Source: Rhytidiadelphus loreus (taxonomy: Eukaryota; Streptophyta; Bryopsida; Hypnales; Hylocomiaceae). From it: a DNA stretch of 64,000 nt. Both the position numbers and the translations under genes were made by a program. The stretch's first letter is position 1. Each line of letters starts with the position of its first letter. The stretch spans positions 42,227,001 to 42,291,000 of the forward strand of contig OX344765.1 of the NCBI GenBank assembly GCA_947034895.1. The letters are read 5' to 3'. Positions 1 through 9,722 of the stretch are shown here, one piece after another. The notes under the pieces are model-generated. The model saw only the letters and a program-made list of their open reading frames with translations. It searched no databases and was not told the DNA's origin.

Positions 1-261
1 TTTAAGTTAGAAATGTTCAAAGTCAAAAAAATCTAGTCCCGCAATGTGCTGAAAAACTTGTTTTTCTTCTTTAAACACAGATATCTTGCAATCTAAGTGG
101 TCAAAAATTCTGAATTTTTTTCCTCTCATACTAGTTAGGTGTAAGATCTTACGGTTAGATATGGAAAAAAAAAAAAAAAATTCAATTTTTTTTACTCCTT
201 GCTATAGGTATGGCAGTTTTGAGTGTTTTTTGGCAGAAAAAAGGCCTTGGTCCTTTAGGGG
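1..261. mobile_element. TTAA element family A, copy A4 (right end only)
   Basis: The right terminus reads GGTCCTTTAGGGG followed by TTAA at 262-265. The 60 bases inside it (GGCAGTTTTGAGTG, then a short spacer, then GGCAGAAAA) match the reverse complement of the left end of A1 (from 4481) and the ends of A2 and A3. The left end lies outside the window. No coding capacity is visible. Assignment to a TTAA-duplicating, piggyBac-like group is inferred from the ends. Confidence 0.6.
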
Positions 262-356
262 TTAATGTGCAAGCATAACATTTAGTAATTTTCAGAAGAA
301 TTGCCTCCCTTGGACGTAATGGTGTGGAATATTTCACACCATCAGTAGCTAAAGAA

Positions 357-871
357 GATCAAGGTGGATTGACCCCTCGCTCGGCTTTACCCAGGGTGCA
401 TGTAAAAAAAAAAGCCCCCTATTTTGGGCCGTTCTAGGGTATACTCTTGACTAGGGCTTCTTTTTTTTGGCTTTGTAGTGCCAAATTGCACCCAAAAAAA
501 ACAATTTGACTAAAAAATGGCAAAAAAATTGTAAAGTTTTCGCCAAAAAACTTCAAATTAAAAAAAAATCATAAATGAAATCGCCAGATTGTGGATGAAA
601 ATAAAATTAGAGACATGAGAAATATACGAATGTGATATTTTCTATCCAAATTGTGGATGAGTGATGAAATTCAAAGCACCAACATAACATTTTATATCGC
701 CACTTTGGCACTTCATAAAAAACGAAAAAAAAAAAAAACCCTGCTCTTGACCTCCCTTGACTAATTTGGGGTCTTTGATCGCAAAAATGAATTAAAAATT
801 TGCAAAAAATTCATGTGCAGAAAATAAATAATTTCAGGGTTTGCCCGCAAGGGGGTCAGTTCACCCTGGCC
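357..871. mobile_element. MULE-like MITE family H, copy H1a (interrupted by I1)
   Basis: The ends are inverted: GATCAAGGTGGATTGACCCC at the left, and the reverse complement of GGCCAGGGTGAACTGACCCC at the right. The element is flanked on both sides by the 9-mer GCTAAAGAA (348-356 and 872-880), a target duplication of Mutator size. Without the 300-bp I1 insertion it is about 215 bp, close to H1b (225) and H2 (226). It is non-coding. It lies head to head with H1b. Confidence 0.7.
452..743. mobile_element. hAT-type MITE family I, copy I1, with 8-bp target duplication
   Basis: The element starts TAGGGCTT and ends ACCCTG, with imperfect inverted ends that continue through T-rich tracts into GTGCCAAA. 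It is flanked by an exact 8-bp duplication CTCTTGAC (444-451 and 744-751). The neighbouring paralogue H1b carries one copy of the equivalent site (TCTTGAC) without the insertion, so the boundaries are directly supported. The size, the 8-bp duplication and the YAGGG ends are typical of hAT MITEs. A diverged copy lies at about 9265-9580. Confidence 0.8.
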
Positions 872-880
872 GCTAAAGAA

Positions 881-1105
881 GGCCAGGGAGAACGGACCCC
901 CTCGCTCGGCCCTGCGGGCAAACCCTGGAATGATTTATTTTCTGCACATGAATTTTTTTGCAAATTTTGAATTCATTTTTGCGAACAGAGACCCCGAATT
1001 AGATAGGTGAGGTCAAGATTATACCCTAGAATGGCCCAAAATAGGGGGCATTTTTTTTACTTGCACCCCTGGTAAGGACGAGCAAGGGGTCAATCCACCC
1101 TGATC
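881..1105. mobile_element. MULE-like MITE family H, copy H1b
   Basis: A 225-bp element in the opposite orientation to H1a. Its ends are GGCCAGGGAGAACGGACCCC and the reverse complement of GATCAGGGTGGATTGACCCC. It is bounded by GCTAAAGAA at 872-880 and 1106-1114, sharing the central copy of that 9-mer with H1a. It is an intact, uninterrupted version of the same sequence and serves as the empty-site reference for I1. A third copy, H2, lies at 41565-41790. Confidence 0.7.
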
Positions 1106-1176
1106 GCTAAAGAACACGTGCCGCAAATTGTCGGTAAACTCAAGCTCGCAAACCTGGTTAACTGGACACAGCTGCA

Positions 1177-2050
1177 GTTAAGGTAGAAGGTCCAGAAACC
1201 AACCATGTAAGCACTGGAACTGAATTTTAGGCAGGTAAAACCTCTCAAAATATTTTTCAGTGAATTTTCCTTCATAGACAAGTAGAATTGGCATCTAATC
1301 CAAGCCGTTTCATATTTTTCAGAGCTTTGTGGAATTAGTTATGAATTTTCAAACAAAATCTGGCATAGGTCCCTATTTGTGATTCCTAGGCCTTGAAAAA
1401 CCACACATGCTTGGTTTCGAAAAAAATATGGTTTTGTTCAAAAACTAGCATTGCAACATGTAAAAAGTAACAGATATGGTTTCTATGAGCAACCTTTTCT
1501 AAAACTGAAATGAATGCTTGAATCGATCATTATTTTAGATTTTTTAACCTTTGTAAGAAGATAGTTGAACAACTAATTCTTATTTTGAATAAAATTAATA
1601 GACACCTATCCAATTAAGGTAAGAGGCTGAAAAAATGACCATCTAAGCACTGATCTGCTTTTTTCATGTATCTCCTCAGATGGAAGTATTTTTAGTTTAT
1701 TTTTCAGTCAAAGAAAAATAGACGAGGAATCTAACTCAAGTTGTTTCATATTTTTTGAAGCATTATTGAATTAGTTATGAATTTTTGAACACAATCTGCT
1801 ATAGGTCCCTACTTGTGATCATAGGCCCTTAGAAACCCATCCATGCATAGTTTGAAAAAAAATCAGGCCTTGTTCGAAAACTAGCATTGCAACATGTATA
1901 AAGCAATTGAAATGGTTTTTAAAAGCATCCCTTTCTAAATCTGAAATGAATGCTTGATTTAATCATTATTTCAGATTTTTCAATGCTTGTAAGAAGGTAG
2001 GTGAACAACAAATTCTAATTTTGAATTAAATTAGTAGACACCTAACCACT
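1177..2050. repeat. Tandem duplication, period about 436 bp
   Basis: Two consecutive diverged copies (about 1177-1612 and 1613-2050) share landmarks: TTAAGGTA, AAGCACTG, TTTTTCAGT, GAATTAGTTATGAATTTT, ATAGGTCCCTA, CTAGCATTGCAACATGTA, and the closing AGACACCTA. A partial third copy lies at 6508-6760. No protein is encoded. Confidence 0.7.
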
Positions 2051-2400
2051 TAGTTAGAAATGAACCCCATGTGGCTCTTAAACCATCCATTGAAGAAGTT
2101 AAAACAAATCTCATCAAGCTCCAGTGTAATTCACATTTCCATTTTCCACAATTCACATGTCCATTTCAGAGCCCCTACTGGATGGTTGAAAATGCCCGGT
2201 TGGTTTTCGAGCCCTCTCCTATAGTTAGGAAAGAACCCATTGTGGCTCTTAAATCATCCATTGAAGAAGTATAAACCAAATCTTATCATGCTCTGATGTA
2301 ATCAAGAGGCCATTTTCCCACAATCAGGTATCCATTTTACAACCTCCTACTGGACAGTTGAAAATGCCCGCACTGTTTAAGAGCCCTCTCCTATACTTGG
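2050..2400. repeat. Tandem duplication, period about 172 bp
   Basis: Two copies (about 2050-2221 and 2222-2400) share TAGTTAG, then AACCCATTGTGGCTCTTAAA (one mismatch between copies), TCCATTGAAGAAGT, TGGTTGAAAATGCCCG and GAGCCCTCTCCTATA. The short open frame across the first copy comes from the repeat and resembles no protein. Confidence 0.7.
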
Positions 2401-2639
2401 TAACAAAATGGGTTACTGACAAAAAGTTCACGAAACAGGGCTATTAACCCAAATAAATATTTTCGAATTAAACAAATAGCATTCAATTCAAAGTGAATTC
2501 ATTCACTACCCAGGCAAGTCACGCGTATTGGAATGAGAAGATAACTCTTAATATACATTTTGGGTGGTAGGAGATAAAACAAAAAATGTGGGATATATAA
2601 ATTAGAATTAGTAGAAACTCAATCGCTCATAGTTAAGTC

Positions 2640-3030
2640 AAATTAAAGCAAGAATTGTATTTGAAGTAAATTTTCAGACCTCATTTAGTCATAGTAAAAT
2701 AGCTTTTTTTTTAAAGTTTTGAACTAAACAAAGTTGTAAAATCAAGTTAAATTTCATATTCAAAAATCCATTTGATATTTATAACCTCCAATCAAAAGTT
2801 ATGAACAAATTTCAGAGAGGGTTTGAAAGGGACATTTTCTTTTACATTTTCAAACATCTTCTTTGAATTTTGTTTATAACTTTTGATTGGAGGCTTGAAA
2901 TATCAAACGGATTTATGAACTAAATGAAATTTAAATTGATTTAACAACTTTTTTTAACTCAAAGTTTTTTGAAAAAGATTATTCTACTGTGACTAAAAGA
3001 GATATGAAATTCCATATCAAATATAATCTT
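2640..3030. repeat. Large foldback (inverted repeat, about 180-bp arms)
   Basis: The left arm (about 2640-2835) and right arm (about 2850-3030) are imperfect reverse complements. Clear paired blocks include CCTCCAATCAAAAGTTAT with ATAACTTTTGATTGGAGG and AGTCATAGTAAAATAG with CTACTGTGACT. The loop is about 20 bases. A transcript would form a long hairpin. It may be a foldback element or an inverted duplication. No target duplication was identified. Confidence 0.7.
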
Positions 3031-3088
3031 GATATTTAGATGCCATATTTAACTACTTTTGGATGTTTGAAAGTCCAAAATTAAAAAT

Positions 3089-3232
3089 GATCATTGGGAG
3101 ATCCCACGATAGTCATCAAGAGATTTCATAATCATCAGGAGATCCCATGATGGTCATCGAGAAATCTCATAGTCATCGAGAGATCCCACGATGGTCATCG
3201 GGAGATCTACACAAACATTGGGAGGTCTCACA
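3089..3232. repeat. Minisatellite of AGATCCCACGATGGTCATCG type
   Basis: About six degenerate units of 20-24 bp, each built on TCATCGGGAGATCCCACGAT. The array sits between two further inverted blocks (GATGCCATATTTAACTACTT near 3040 and AAGTAGTTAAATGTGGCATT near 3290), so it is itself the loop of a second inverted repeat. Confidence 0.65.
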
Positions 3233-3633
3233 ATGTTATTACCCTATGATCTTCATATGTTTAGTCCAAAATTCATTGAATAGTCCAGAAGTAGTTAAAT
3301 GTGGCATTTAGACAATGCGTACTCAAGATCTCATTTTCAAATTATCCCATATCCTTTGAGGATTCATGGTGAACAATTGGTTTTAATATAAAAATGACAT
3401 CTCCTACTTCTATCCCCGCAAATGTCATAAAATTAGTTCCTTCATTAGGCCATCAAAATTAATTTTTATTGCCAAAGGGTTAAATGGCATTGGTATTTAA
3501 TATATTATTTCTAAAGACTTTTAGCAAAGCATCTTAACATTTCTTTGTTGATTTTTTTGGTTGATCCAAGATTTAGGAAAAAGAATAGTGTACACTGCCA
3601 CGATCATGGTACCAGTACTAGAGCTTACTTTAA

Positions 3634-4476
3634 CCCCTTAATGCTTTGATCCTTTTTCTAATTTTGGCACATTTTTTCTTATATCTTTCTACATAAATAT
3701 CATTTACAACAATTTCATGAAATTGATCATTAACCCCTTAATGCCAAAGGTGCCATTCTGTGCCATTTTGATGGTAGTTCAATTAGATGGAAAAAAATAA
3801 GAAGCATTTTTTTTTTTTTTTTTGTTGACCTTTCATGTTGAGTTACAAAGAGTAACCAATTGATTTTGTAGTCTTTTTAGTGTTTGTCTCCACATAATTG
3901 AGAGTTTAGTAAAGAAATGGATCACAAAATACATGCTATTTTCACAGCTATTTTAGTGTACTTTGGGAAGTTATTGCTCCTTGCTCTAAATCTAAAACTT
4001 CTCTACAAAATTTATATTTTTTGAGTTTGAACCAAACTAACAAAATGAAGGTCATTTGCTCTAGTTTCTACTCCAATTTAAAATTTGAAAAAATTCCTAA
4101 AATTCAATTTTTCATTGCAACTTAAACTTTGAATGTATTATCAATGTCTACTAAACTCTAAATATAGAATGAAACAGAAATTGAGTTTACATTGTGATGT
4201 TTGTCATTGTCATATACACACATGGTGAAATTTTGAAATTTTTTGAAGTAATTTTCTACTAGATGTGATTTTTTTTCACTATTTCTTCAAAAATTCTTAC
4301 AAAAATCAATTTTCTACAAAAAATCTAAAATTTCTGCAAAGTGAAGAGGACATGTAATTTTGTCTTTGAAAAATCAATATAAATTTTTTCATACATATCT
4401 GATTCCAAAATGGCAACAAATTGAGTGATGGGCAGTGAGACTTGAAATTAGTGGTCATGGATTTGTCATTTAGGGT
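3634..4476. mobile_element. TTAA element family B, copy B1, plus short TTAA-bounded segment
   Basis: TTAA occurs at 3630-3633, 3730-3733 and 4477-4480. The two left ends start CCCCTTAATGC (3634 and 3734). The right end reads TCATTTAGGG before the TTAA. Inverted similarity is short (CCCTWAATG). The last 90 bases align with 30344-30434, so the right end recurs in the window. The 3634-3729 segment may be an internally deleted relative or the remnant of an earlier insertion. Non-coding. Confidence 0.55.
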
Positions 4477-4480
4477 TTAA

Positions 4481-5403
4481 CCCCTAAAAGACCAGGGCCG
4501 TTCTTCTGTCAAAAACTACTCAAAACTGCCATTTTTGCTGCATTCATCCAAAAAAACAAAAAAAATACTTTTTTTAAAATCGAACCGTAGGATCTTGTAC
4601 TTTACTAGTCTAGTATCATGTGGTAAAAATTTCATGGAGTTTGACCGTACAGATTGGAAGATATTAGCATTCAAAGTTGAAAAGAGAAAGTTTTTTTCAA
4701 CACTAGCCTGCAATTTCAGATGACTTTGAATGCCATTTGGGGAAAAAAATTACATTATGGACCTTGAATTTTAAATTTTTTGTGTTGAAGAATTGAGTTG
4801 AAAGTCTGGAAAAAAAAATTAAAAAAAAACACGATTGATTTTCATTCTTTAAAAAATTGTTCAATAGAAGTAGGTCCAAGATTGAAAGAAAAACTAAATC
4901 TTTAATAGCTCTAAAATGGGATTGAAACACAATAATCTCAACGGTGAGATTGTTCTAAATAGAAAATTTAACCTTGTCAAACATTTTTTTCTGAAAAATT
5001 GTGAAAATTGCATTCAGAATTGAATCCTATAAGTTATTTTTTCAAGAAGATGCTCAAATTGCCCGAAAACAAGATTGTTCATAACTTTCACATTACTAAT
5101 CCAAATGGAATGAATCAAAGCTTCACATGTAGACAAAAATATGATCTTTAAGAAGAAAAAAATTAAAAAATTAATTTCAAATTTTTGTAGATTTATTTTT
5201 CTGCCCGGTGACGTGTAAATTATGTTTAAGATGCTATAACTTTTGCTCTCGGGCACCAATTGAAATAAACTTTATATTCCCACGAAGCTCATAAGTTTTC
5301 CTATCTTATGAGAAAGTTTCAAAAAAATTCACTGAAAATTGAGATCATAGGAACTTGCCCGAAATTCATTTTGTCCCCCGAGGGGACAATGGTCCTTTAG
5401 GGG
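4481..5403. mobile_element. TTAA element family A, copy A1 (923 bp)
   Basis: Left end CCCCTAAAAGACCAGGGCC, right end GGTCCTTTAGGGG, bounded by TTAA at 4477-4480 and 5404-5407. The first 60 bases match A4, A2 and A3. Its length is close to A2 (958) and A3 (969). The left TTAA is shared with the right end of B1, so A1 apparently inserted into that TTAA or the reverse. Short open frames on both strands look like chance products of AT-rich sequence. Confidence 0.7.
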
Positions 5404-5525
5404 TTAAGGAAGGTTGTCTTTTGAAGATTCAAATGTTACATTGGATGAATGAAAAGTTAGATGGACAAAACATCGCCTCAAAGCCCTCTATTCATTGTCA
5501 AGAATATGGACTTCGGAGTGCTTAA

Positions 5526-6061
5526 CCCCCAAGCGCTCGAGCGATCATTTTATGGTTGCTACCCGACTTCAGGCAAAATTTTCAAGCAAAAAAAAACTTT
5601 TTTTCAATTTTTTTTTCCTTAAGAGATTGGATTGTGTTTCAATATGTATATTCAAAACTTAGATCGCTATGGTCAAATAGAAATTATAAAAGATATAGCA
5701 CAAAGAGTCTAGAATTGTCGTGGCTAGTGTTGAAAAACTTACTATTTGGGGAAAGTGTTGATGTTCTCATTACTAAATCTTATGCATTTTTTCACAAATC
5801 AATAGAAACCACAATTTTGACCAATCAAAAAGAAATTCAAATGTTAAAGATAAAAATTGTATTTTTGGTGAGTTTTTGAAGTTATATCTTCAAAATTCAT
5901 TTGAAGAGAATCCAAAAATAATTTTAAAATTATGAACATATAGATACTTTCTACTTTTCATGCTTCACATTATTTTCTTTGATGCAAACTTCAAAAAAAT
6001 TATAAAACTTATATTTTATAATACATTTGTGTTTTGTTCAAATCCCTTGGGCTTTTAGGGG
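5526..6061. mobile_element. TTAA element family E (536 bp)
   Basis: Left end CCCCCAAGCGCTCGAGCG after TTAA at 5522-5525. Right end CCCTTGGGCTTTTAGGGG before TTAA at 6062-6065. Inverted identity is weak beyond CCCC, so the pairing of the two ends is inferred from the flanking TTAA and the size. A 107-codon open frame at 5556-5879 shows no recognisable domain. Confidence 0.45.
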
Positions 6062-6065
6062 TTAA

Positions 6066-6507
6066 GGGTTAATTTCCTTTAATTCCCCCATGTGGATGTT
6101 TTCCGTGGATGATTTTTGTGGATGAGGCCTCCAGAGAGGGACAGGCAAGCCCTCAAACCCCTCCATTTTTTACATCTTGACCCAACCCTTGATACGACGA
6201 GTGGCAAGTCAAATTGAATGTATGTGTATGTGTATGCTCTTAACCCCTTACGTGGACACTGGACACCATATAGAAGTATATCCACAGGCCATGACAATTT
6301 TTCATCCATCCTTTTTTTTTGAAGTTCAATGCAAGCATTTTTTTTTAAAGTTCGGTACAAGTGTTACGTACCCACAAAGAATGACAAAATTAATACCTCT
6401 CGCTCAATCATCTCAATGCTGAGCTTTGATAGCATCAGAAAGGGGATACTCTACAACATCGCCATTTGTGACTTCTGCACCCCATACACTTTCGCCGTTT
6501 TCAGGAG
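6066..6507. other. Spacer with an orphan TTAA end
   Basis: No gene recognised. TTAA at 6240-6243 followed by CCCCTTACGTGGACAC looks like the left end of another TTAA element, but no matching right end was found downstream. Confidence 0.35.
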
Positions 6508-6760
6508 TGAGGTAGGAGGCTCAGAAATGGCTCATCTAATGACTGATCCGCCTTTTTTTTATGTATTTTCTTAAATGGAAATATTTTTAGCTCATTTTTC
6601 AGACAAAGAAAAATAGAAGAGGAATCAAACACAAGTGATTTCATATTTTTTGAAGCATTTTTGAATTACTTGTGGATTTTCAAAGGAGTTGTGTCATAGG
6701 TCCCTATTTATGTGCCTAGGTCTTCCATAAACTATTCACTTGCAACTTCTAAAGAAAAAT
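6508..6760. repeat. Dispersed third copy of the 436-bp repeat
   Basis: Matches about 1645-1830: ATGACTGATC, ATGTATTTTCTTAAATGG, TTTTTCAG, AAAGAAAAATAGAAGAGGAA, TTTCATATTTTTTGAAGCAT, CATAGGTCCCTATTTATG. It is separated from the tandem pair by the B, A and E elements. Confidence 0.65.
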
Positions 6761-7551
6761 GGGAAAGCAAAGAGAATGATTGGCTCTTGCAATTAATAAT
6801 GCTTTTTTCCTTGATTCATTCAATGACTATGGAGGTCAATTTATGAACTATCATTTGTCCACTTCACCTTATAGGCTGACCTTGATCTTGTTGCAACTGA
6901 ACTGTGCGCATCTCCCTTCCTCGATCTGCCATTGCCTCTACGAATGAACATCTTCAGTTGGTGCAGATAGAAAGTTGACAGCCGGAAAATAAATAAGTGG
7001 GCAATGAGAGAGTTGCTAAGGTTGAGGGCAACAACTACACTCTTTAGCGCTGCCTCCACATCAGGTTAACACCTACAGGACCGAGGATTTATAATCATGA
7101 AACGAACAAATGGATTGATTGTATTCTGAAGAATATAATTCAAATAGGGTCAACTTTTATATTGCTAGAGTCAATATGGGCAATTTTGTTAAAATGGCAG
7201 TATTTCATTGGCATTTGTACATGAAAAAATAGAGATTGAGGTATATTGAGGCACCTATTCATCTCATATCAAGTATTGATTGTATCCCATGCGTACCCAA
7301 ATCACCACTAGTTTACGTCCCACCATTGTCTTCCGCAAGATCTCATGCCCTAGTTGATCCCCAGAACCACCATTTTAATAGAATACCGCCATTTTAACGA
7401 AATTGCCCATCAGTGAAGAACATTGCACATTTTGGTAAATGAAGAAAGAAAATGGGACCACAAGAAAATCCAATTTGCCCCATGTCAAAACTAGAGGTTC
7501 CATTTAAGCTTCTTGGTAATTTTCTTGATCTTTTAAGAACTCCTTTAGGAC

Positions 7552-7554
<3 letters not shown>
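6761..7554. other. Unannotated spacer
   Basis: No gene or clear repeat seen. TTAACACCTACAGGACCGAGG-like sequence from 7065 could be one end of a TTAA element, but no partner was found. Confidence 0.3.

Positions 7555-7634
<80 letters not shown>
7555..7634. repeat. (TA)n microsatellite, about 40 units
   Basis: An uninterrupted TA run of about 80 bp followed by ATTTATTAATTTATTCTTT. The same 3' flank follows the TA run at 17135-17203, which suggests both belong to one dispersed repeat rather than arising independently. Confidence 0.95.
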
Positions 7635-7646
<12 letters not shown>

Positions 7647-7946
7647 ATTAATTTATTCTTTCTGGCTAAGCTGGAGGAGGCTCTTCAACAGAATTACCCC
7701 CACAAAAGAAACTCAGATTCAGACAAAAAAAAGCAAACGGAAGGGTTGCCATTTGTTCATAGGGTGCTACAACTGAGTTGGCATTTCCAAATCTAACCCT
7801 ACAGTAGGGTATCACCGGTGCACACAAAATAAAACAAGTGGCACAACACAAAAATGCAGACGATTTGTTGAGAACCACTAGAGATAGGAAAGGATTCTGT
7901 GTGAAACATGTTGAGCGGAAAAGAAACCAGAGAAAGGTTTGGAAAC

Positions 7947-9044
7947 TAGCTTCCTTTTGAAGGGCTTGAACCCAGCCCAAGTCTCCCACACTTCCGAAGC
8001 AGCTCCTCTTCTATTGCTGTCGCGACCCTTGAGACCTTGTTCACTGGTCTCATCATACACAACCCTCAATTCTGGGTCGATGAGCACCTGGGACAACAAC
8101 ATAAATACACCGGAGACACAGAATCACAGGACATAACAATGTAAAAATTCATCTTTCTCGATTACAACTCTACAATGACCATAGCACTACAAATTCGGTA
8201 AAAGGGCAGGATTATCAAAGAAGAAATGCCATATGAATTCCGACAGATGCTTAAATCATACACTCATGCGTCAAGCAATCAACTCCTGTTATATTATTTT
8301 CACATCTAATTATCCTCGCATTATCTTGAAATTCTCGATCACCTTGCAAAGTGCTCCAAATGGAATCCTTATCAATATCAACCTTTTCACATTGTATTCG
8401 AAAACCTTAGAATCGTGCAATCAGAAAGTACAGAAACGATCCCTAACAGCTCGAAGAAGCGCGTGCTCCACATTAGAACCTCTTAGACCAGAATTCAAAC
8501 CCTAAAAATAGCTGCAACGGAATGCTACTACTCCACGACACAAACAAGAAACTAAGACATGGGAAAATAAGAATTGGTCCCTCCCAAGCGATAAATAAAT
8601 AGCACATATCGTAACCACACTAAATTGCGACACTCCAAAATCATGCACAATGCGTATAAACATATATTTGAGAACGTTCACTACCAGAATTGCAAAATCA
8701 GAACTCTTCATGGATTTAGAGCATCTCCCATTGAACCCTTGTAACTTTCGCATCTGGTATCCAAATGACGCATTCTTTCGTGCGTTGTAATCCTCAAAGC
8801 TATTTAGAAGTTTCTTGAGTTTATCATACCTCGTAAGCGTTGCTGAGTTCCACGAAGCGCGCCTGCGCGTCCGGGTGCAAGCTAACATCCGGGTGGTGTT
8901 CTTGGCCAAATTGCGGTATACCGTCTTGAGCTATACCGGAGTGGCCGTCCTGTCCACCTTGAGCACCTCGCACAACTGCGTGAGGGCAGCTCGACAAGCC
9001 ACCACGGCCGTCGTCCTCGCCATCGTCGCCACGGCCATCGCCAT
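7947..9044 (-). pseudogene. J-domain (DnaJ-like) protein pseudogene
   Basis: J-proteins stimulate Hsp70 ATPase through an HPD-containing J-domain. Reading right to left, exon 1 (8830-9044) starts MAMAVATMARTT and enters a J-domain: LCEVLKVDRTATPV, then an in-frame TAG, then LKTVYRNLAK. One base is then missing. In the next frame it reads HHPDVSLHPDAQARF and SNAYE, with the diagnostic HPD, before a GTATGA donor. Exon 2 (7947-8087) follows a CCCAG acceptor and reads VLIDPELRVVYDE and then VWETWAGFKPFKRK, the end of the J-domain and a plant-type extension. The stop and the one-base deletion both lie in the J-domain, so the copy is not functional as read. The rest of the protein was not found, and a TA microsatellite lies downstream. 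Resembles plastid-type plant J-proteins; the subfamily is inferred. Confidence 0.8.
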
Positions 9045-9264
9045 TTTGCTCGGGGAGAGCAAGTTTGCGAAGGTGTGAAAGGGGGTGAGAGTGACGATAC
9101 CCGGACTATGCTTATGACCGGATAGAAACTTGTCTGATATCCTGGACTGGCATGCCACGTGGTATTTTGTCCTCTTTTTATTCTACATGCCTCATTAATA
9201 TCAATTTTTGTCTAATACGGAGTATCAAATACTCTGACCTAGTATCACAAGATACTCCTCTACG

Positions 9265-9580
9265 GAAACCAATTTTTGTTTCTGTTTTTCATTTTTTGGC
9301 TTTATAGTGCTAGATTGCATTAGAAAAAAATAATTTGGCTAAGAAATGATGAAAAATTGTGAATTTTTTTGCCATAAAACTTCAAATAAATAAAAAAATT
9401 GGATGAAATTGTCAAATTTTGGATGAAAACATAATCACATACATGTGATATGTGCTAATGTGATATTTTCTATCCAATATGTGGATGAATGTTGAATTTT
9501 GGCAAGAAATTTGGAGCACCAAAATAACATTTTATATAGCCACTTTGGTACTTTATAAAAAAATGGGAAAAAAAAGCCCC
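9265..9580. mobile_element. hAT-type MITE family I, copy I2 (diverged)
   Basis: About 290 bp aligns with I1: GGCTTTATAGTGCTAGATTG, GTGATATTTTCTATCCAA, GTGGATGA, GAGCACCAAAATAACATTTT, ATATAGCCACTTTGGTACTT. The right end is AAAAAAGCCCC. The left boundary and target duplication are not clear. Confidence 0.6.
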
Positions 9581-9610
9581 GATGGGAACTACATTGAATT
9601 GTGTCTGAAT

Positions 9611-9722
9611 AAGTAATTGAGCATTGTTCCTATTATTATATTGTCAATTTTTCGAGGATCTTGTTGGATGTCAAAAGAGTATTTTGGATTCCTTTATTTT
9701 TTATTTTTTGGACATTATGTGA
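9611..9722. repeat. Dispersed repeat K, copy K1
   Basis: AAGTAATTGAGCATTGTTCC followed by TATTATTA and a T-rich stretch matches 35669-35780 (K2) over about 110 bp. Origin unknown. Confidence 0.6.

Noticed and set aside
7452..7643. 63-codon ORF ending in a run of Tyr-Ile
   Set aside because: Pure translation of the TA microsatellite.
8502..8909. 135-codon minus-strand ORF as a separate protein
   Set aside because: Its first part is the out-of-frame reading of the J-domain exon; the remainder is intron.
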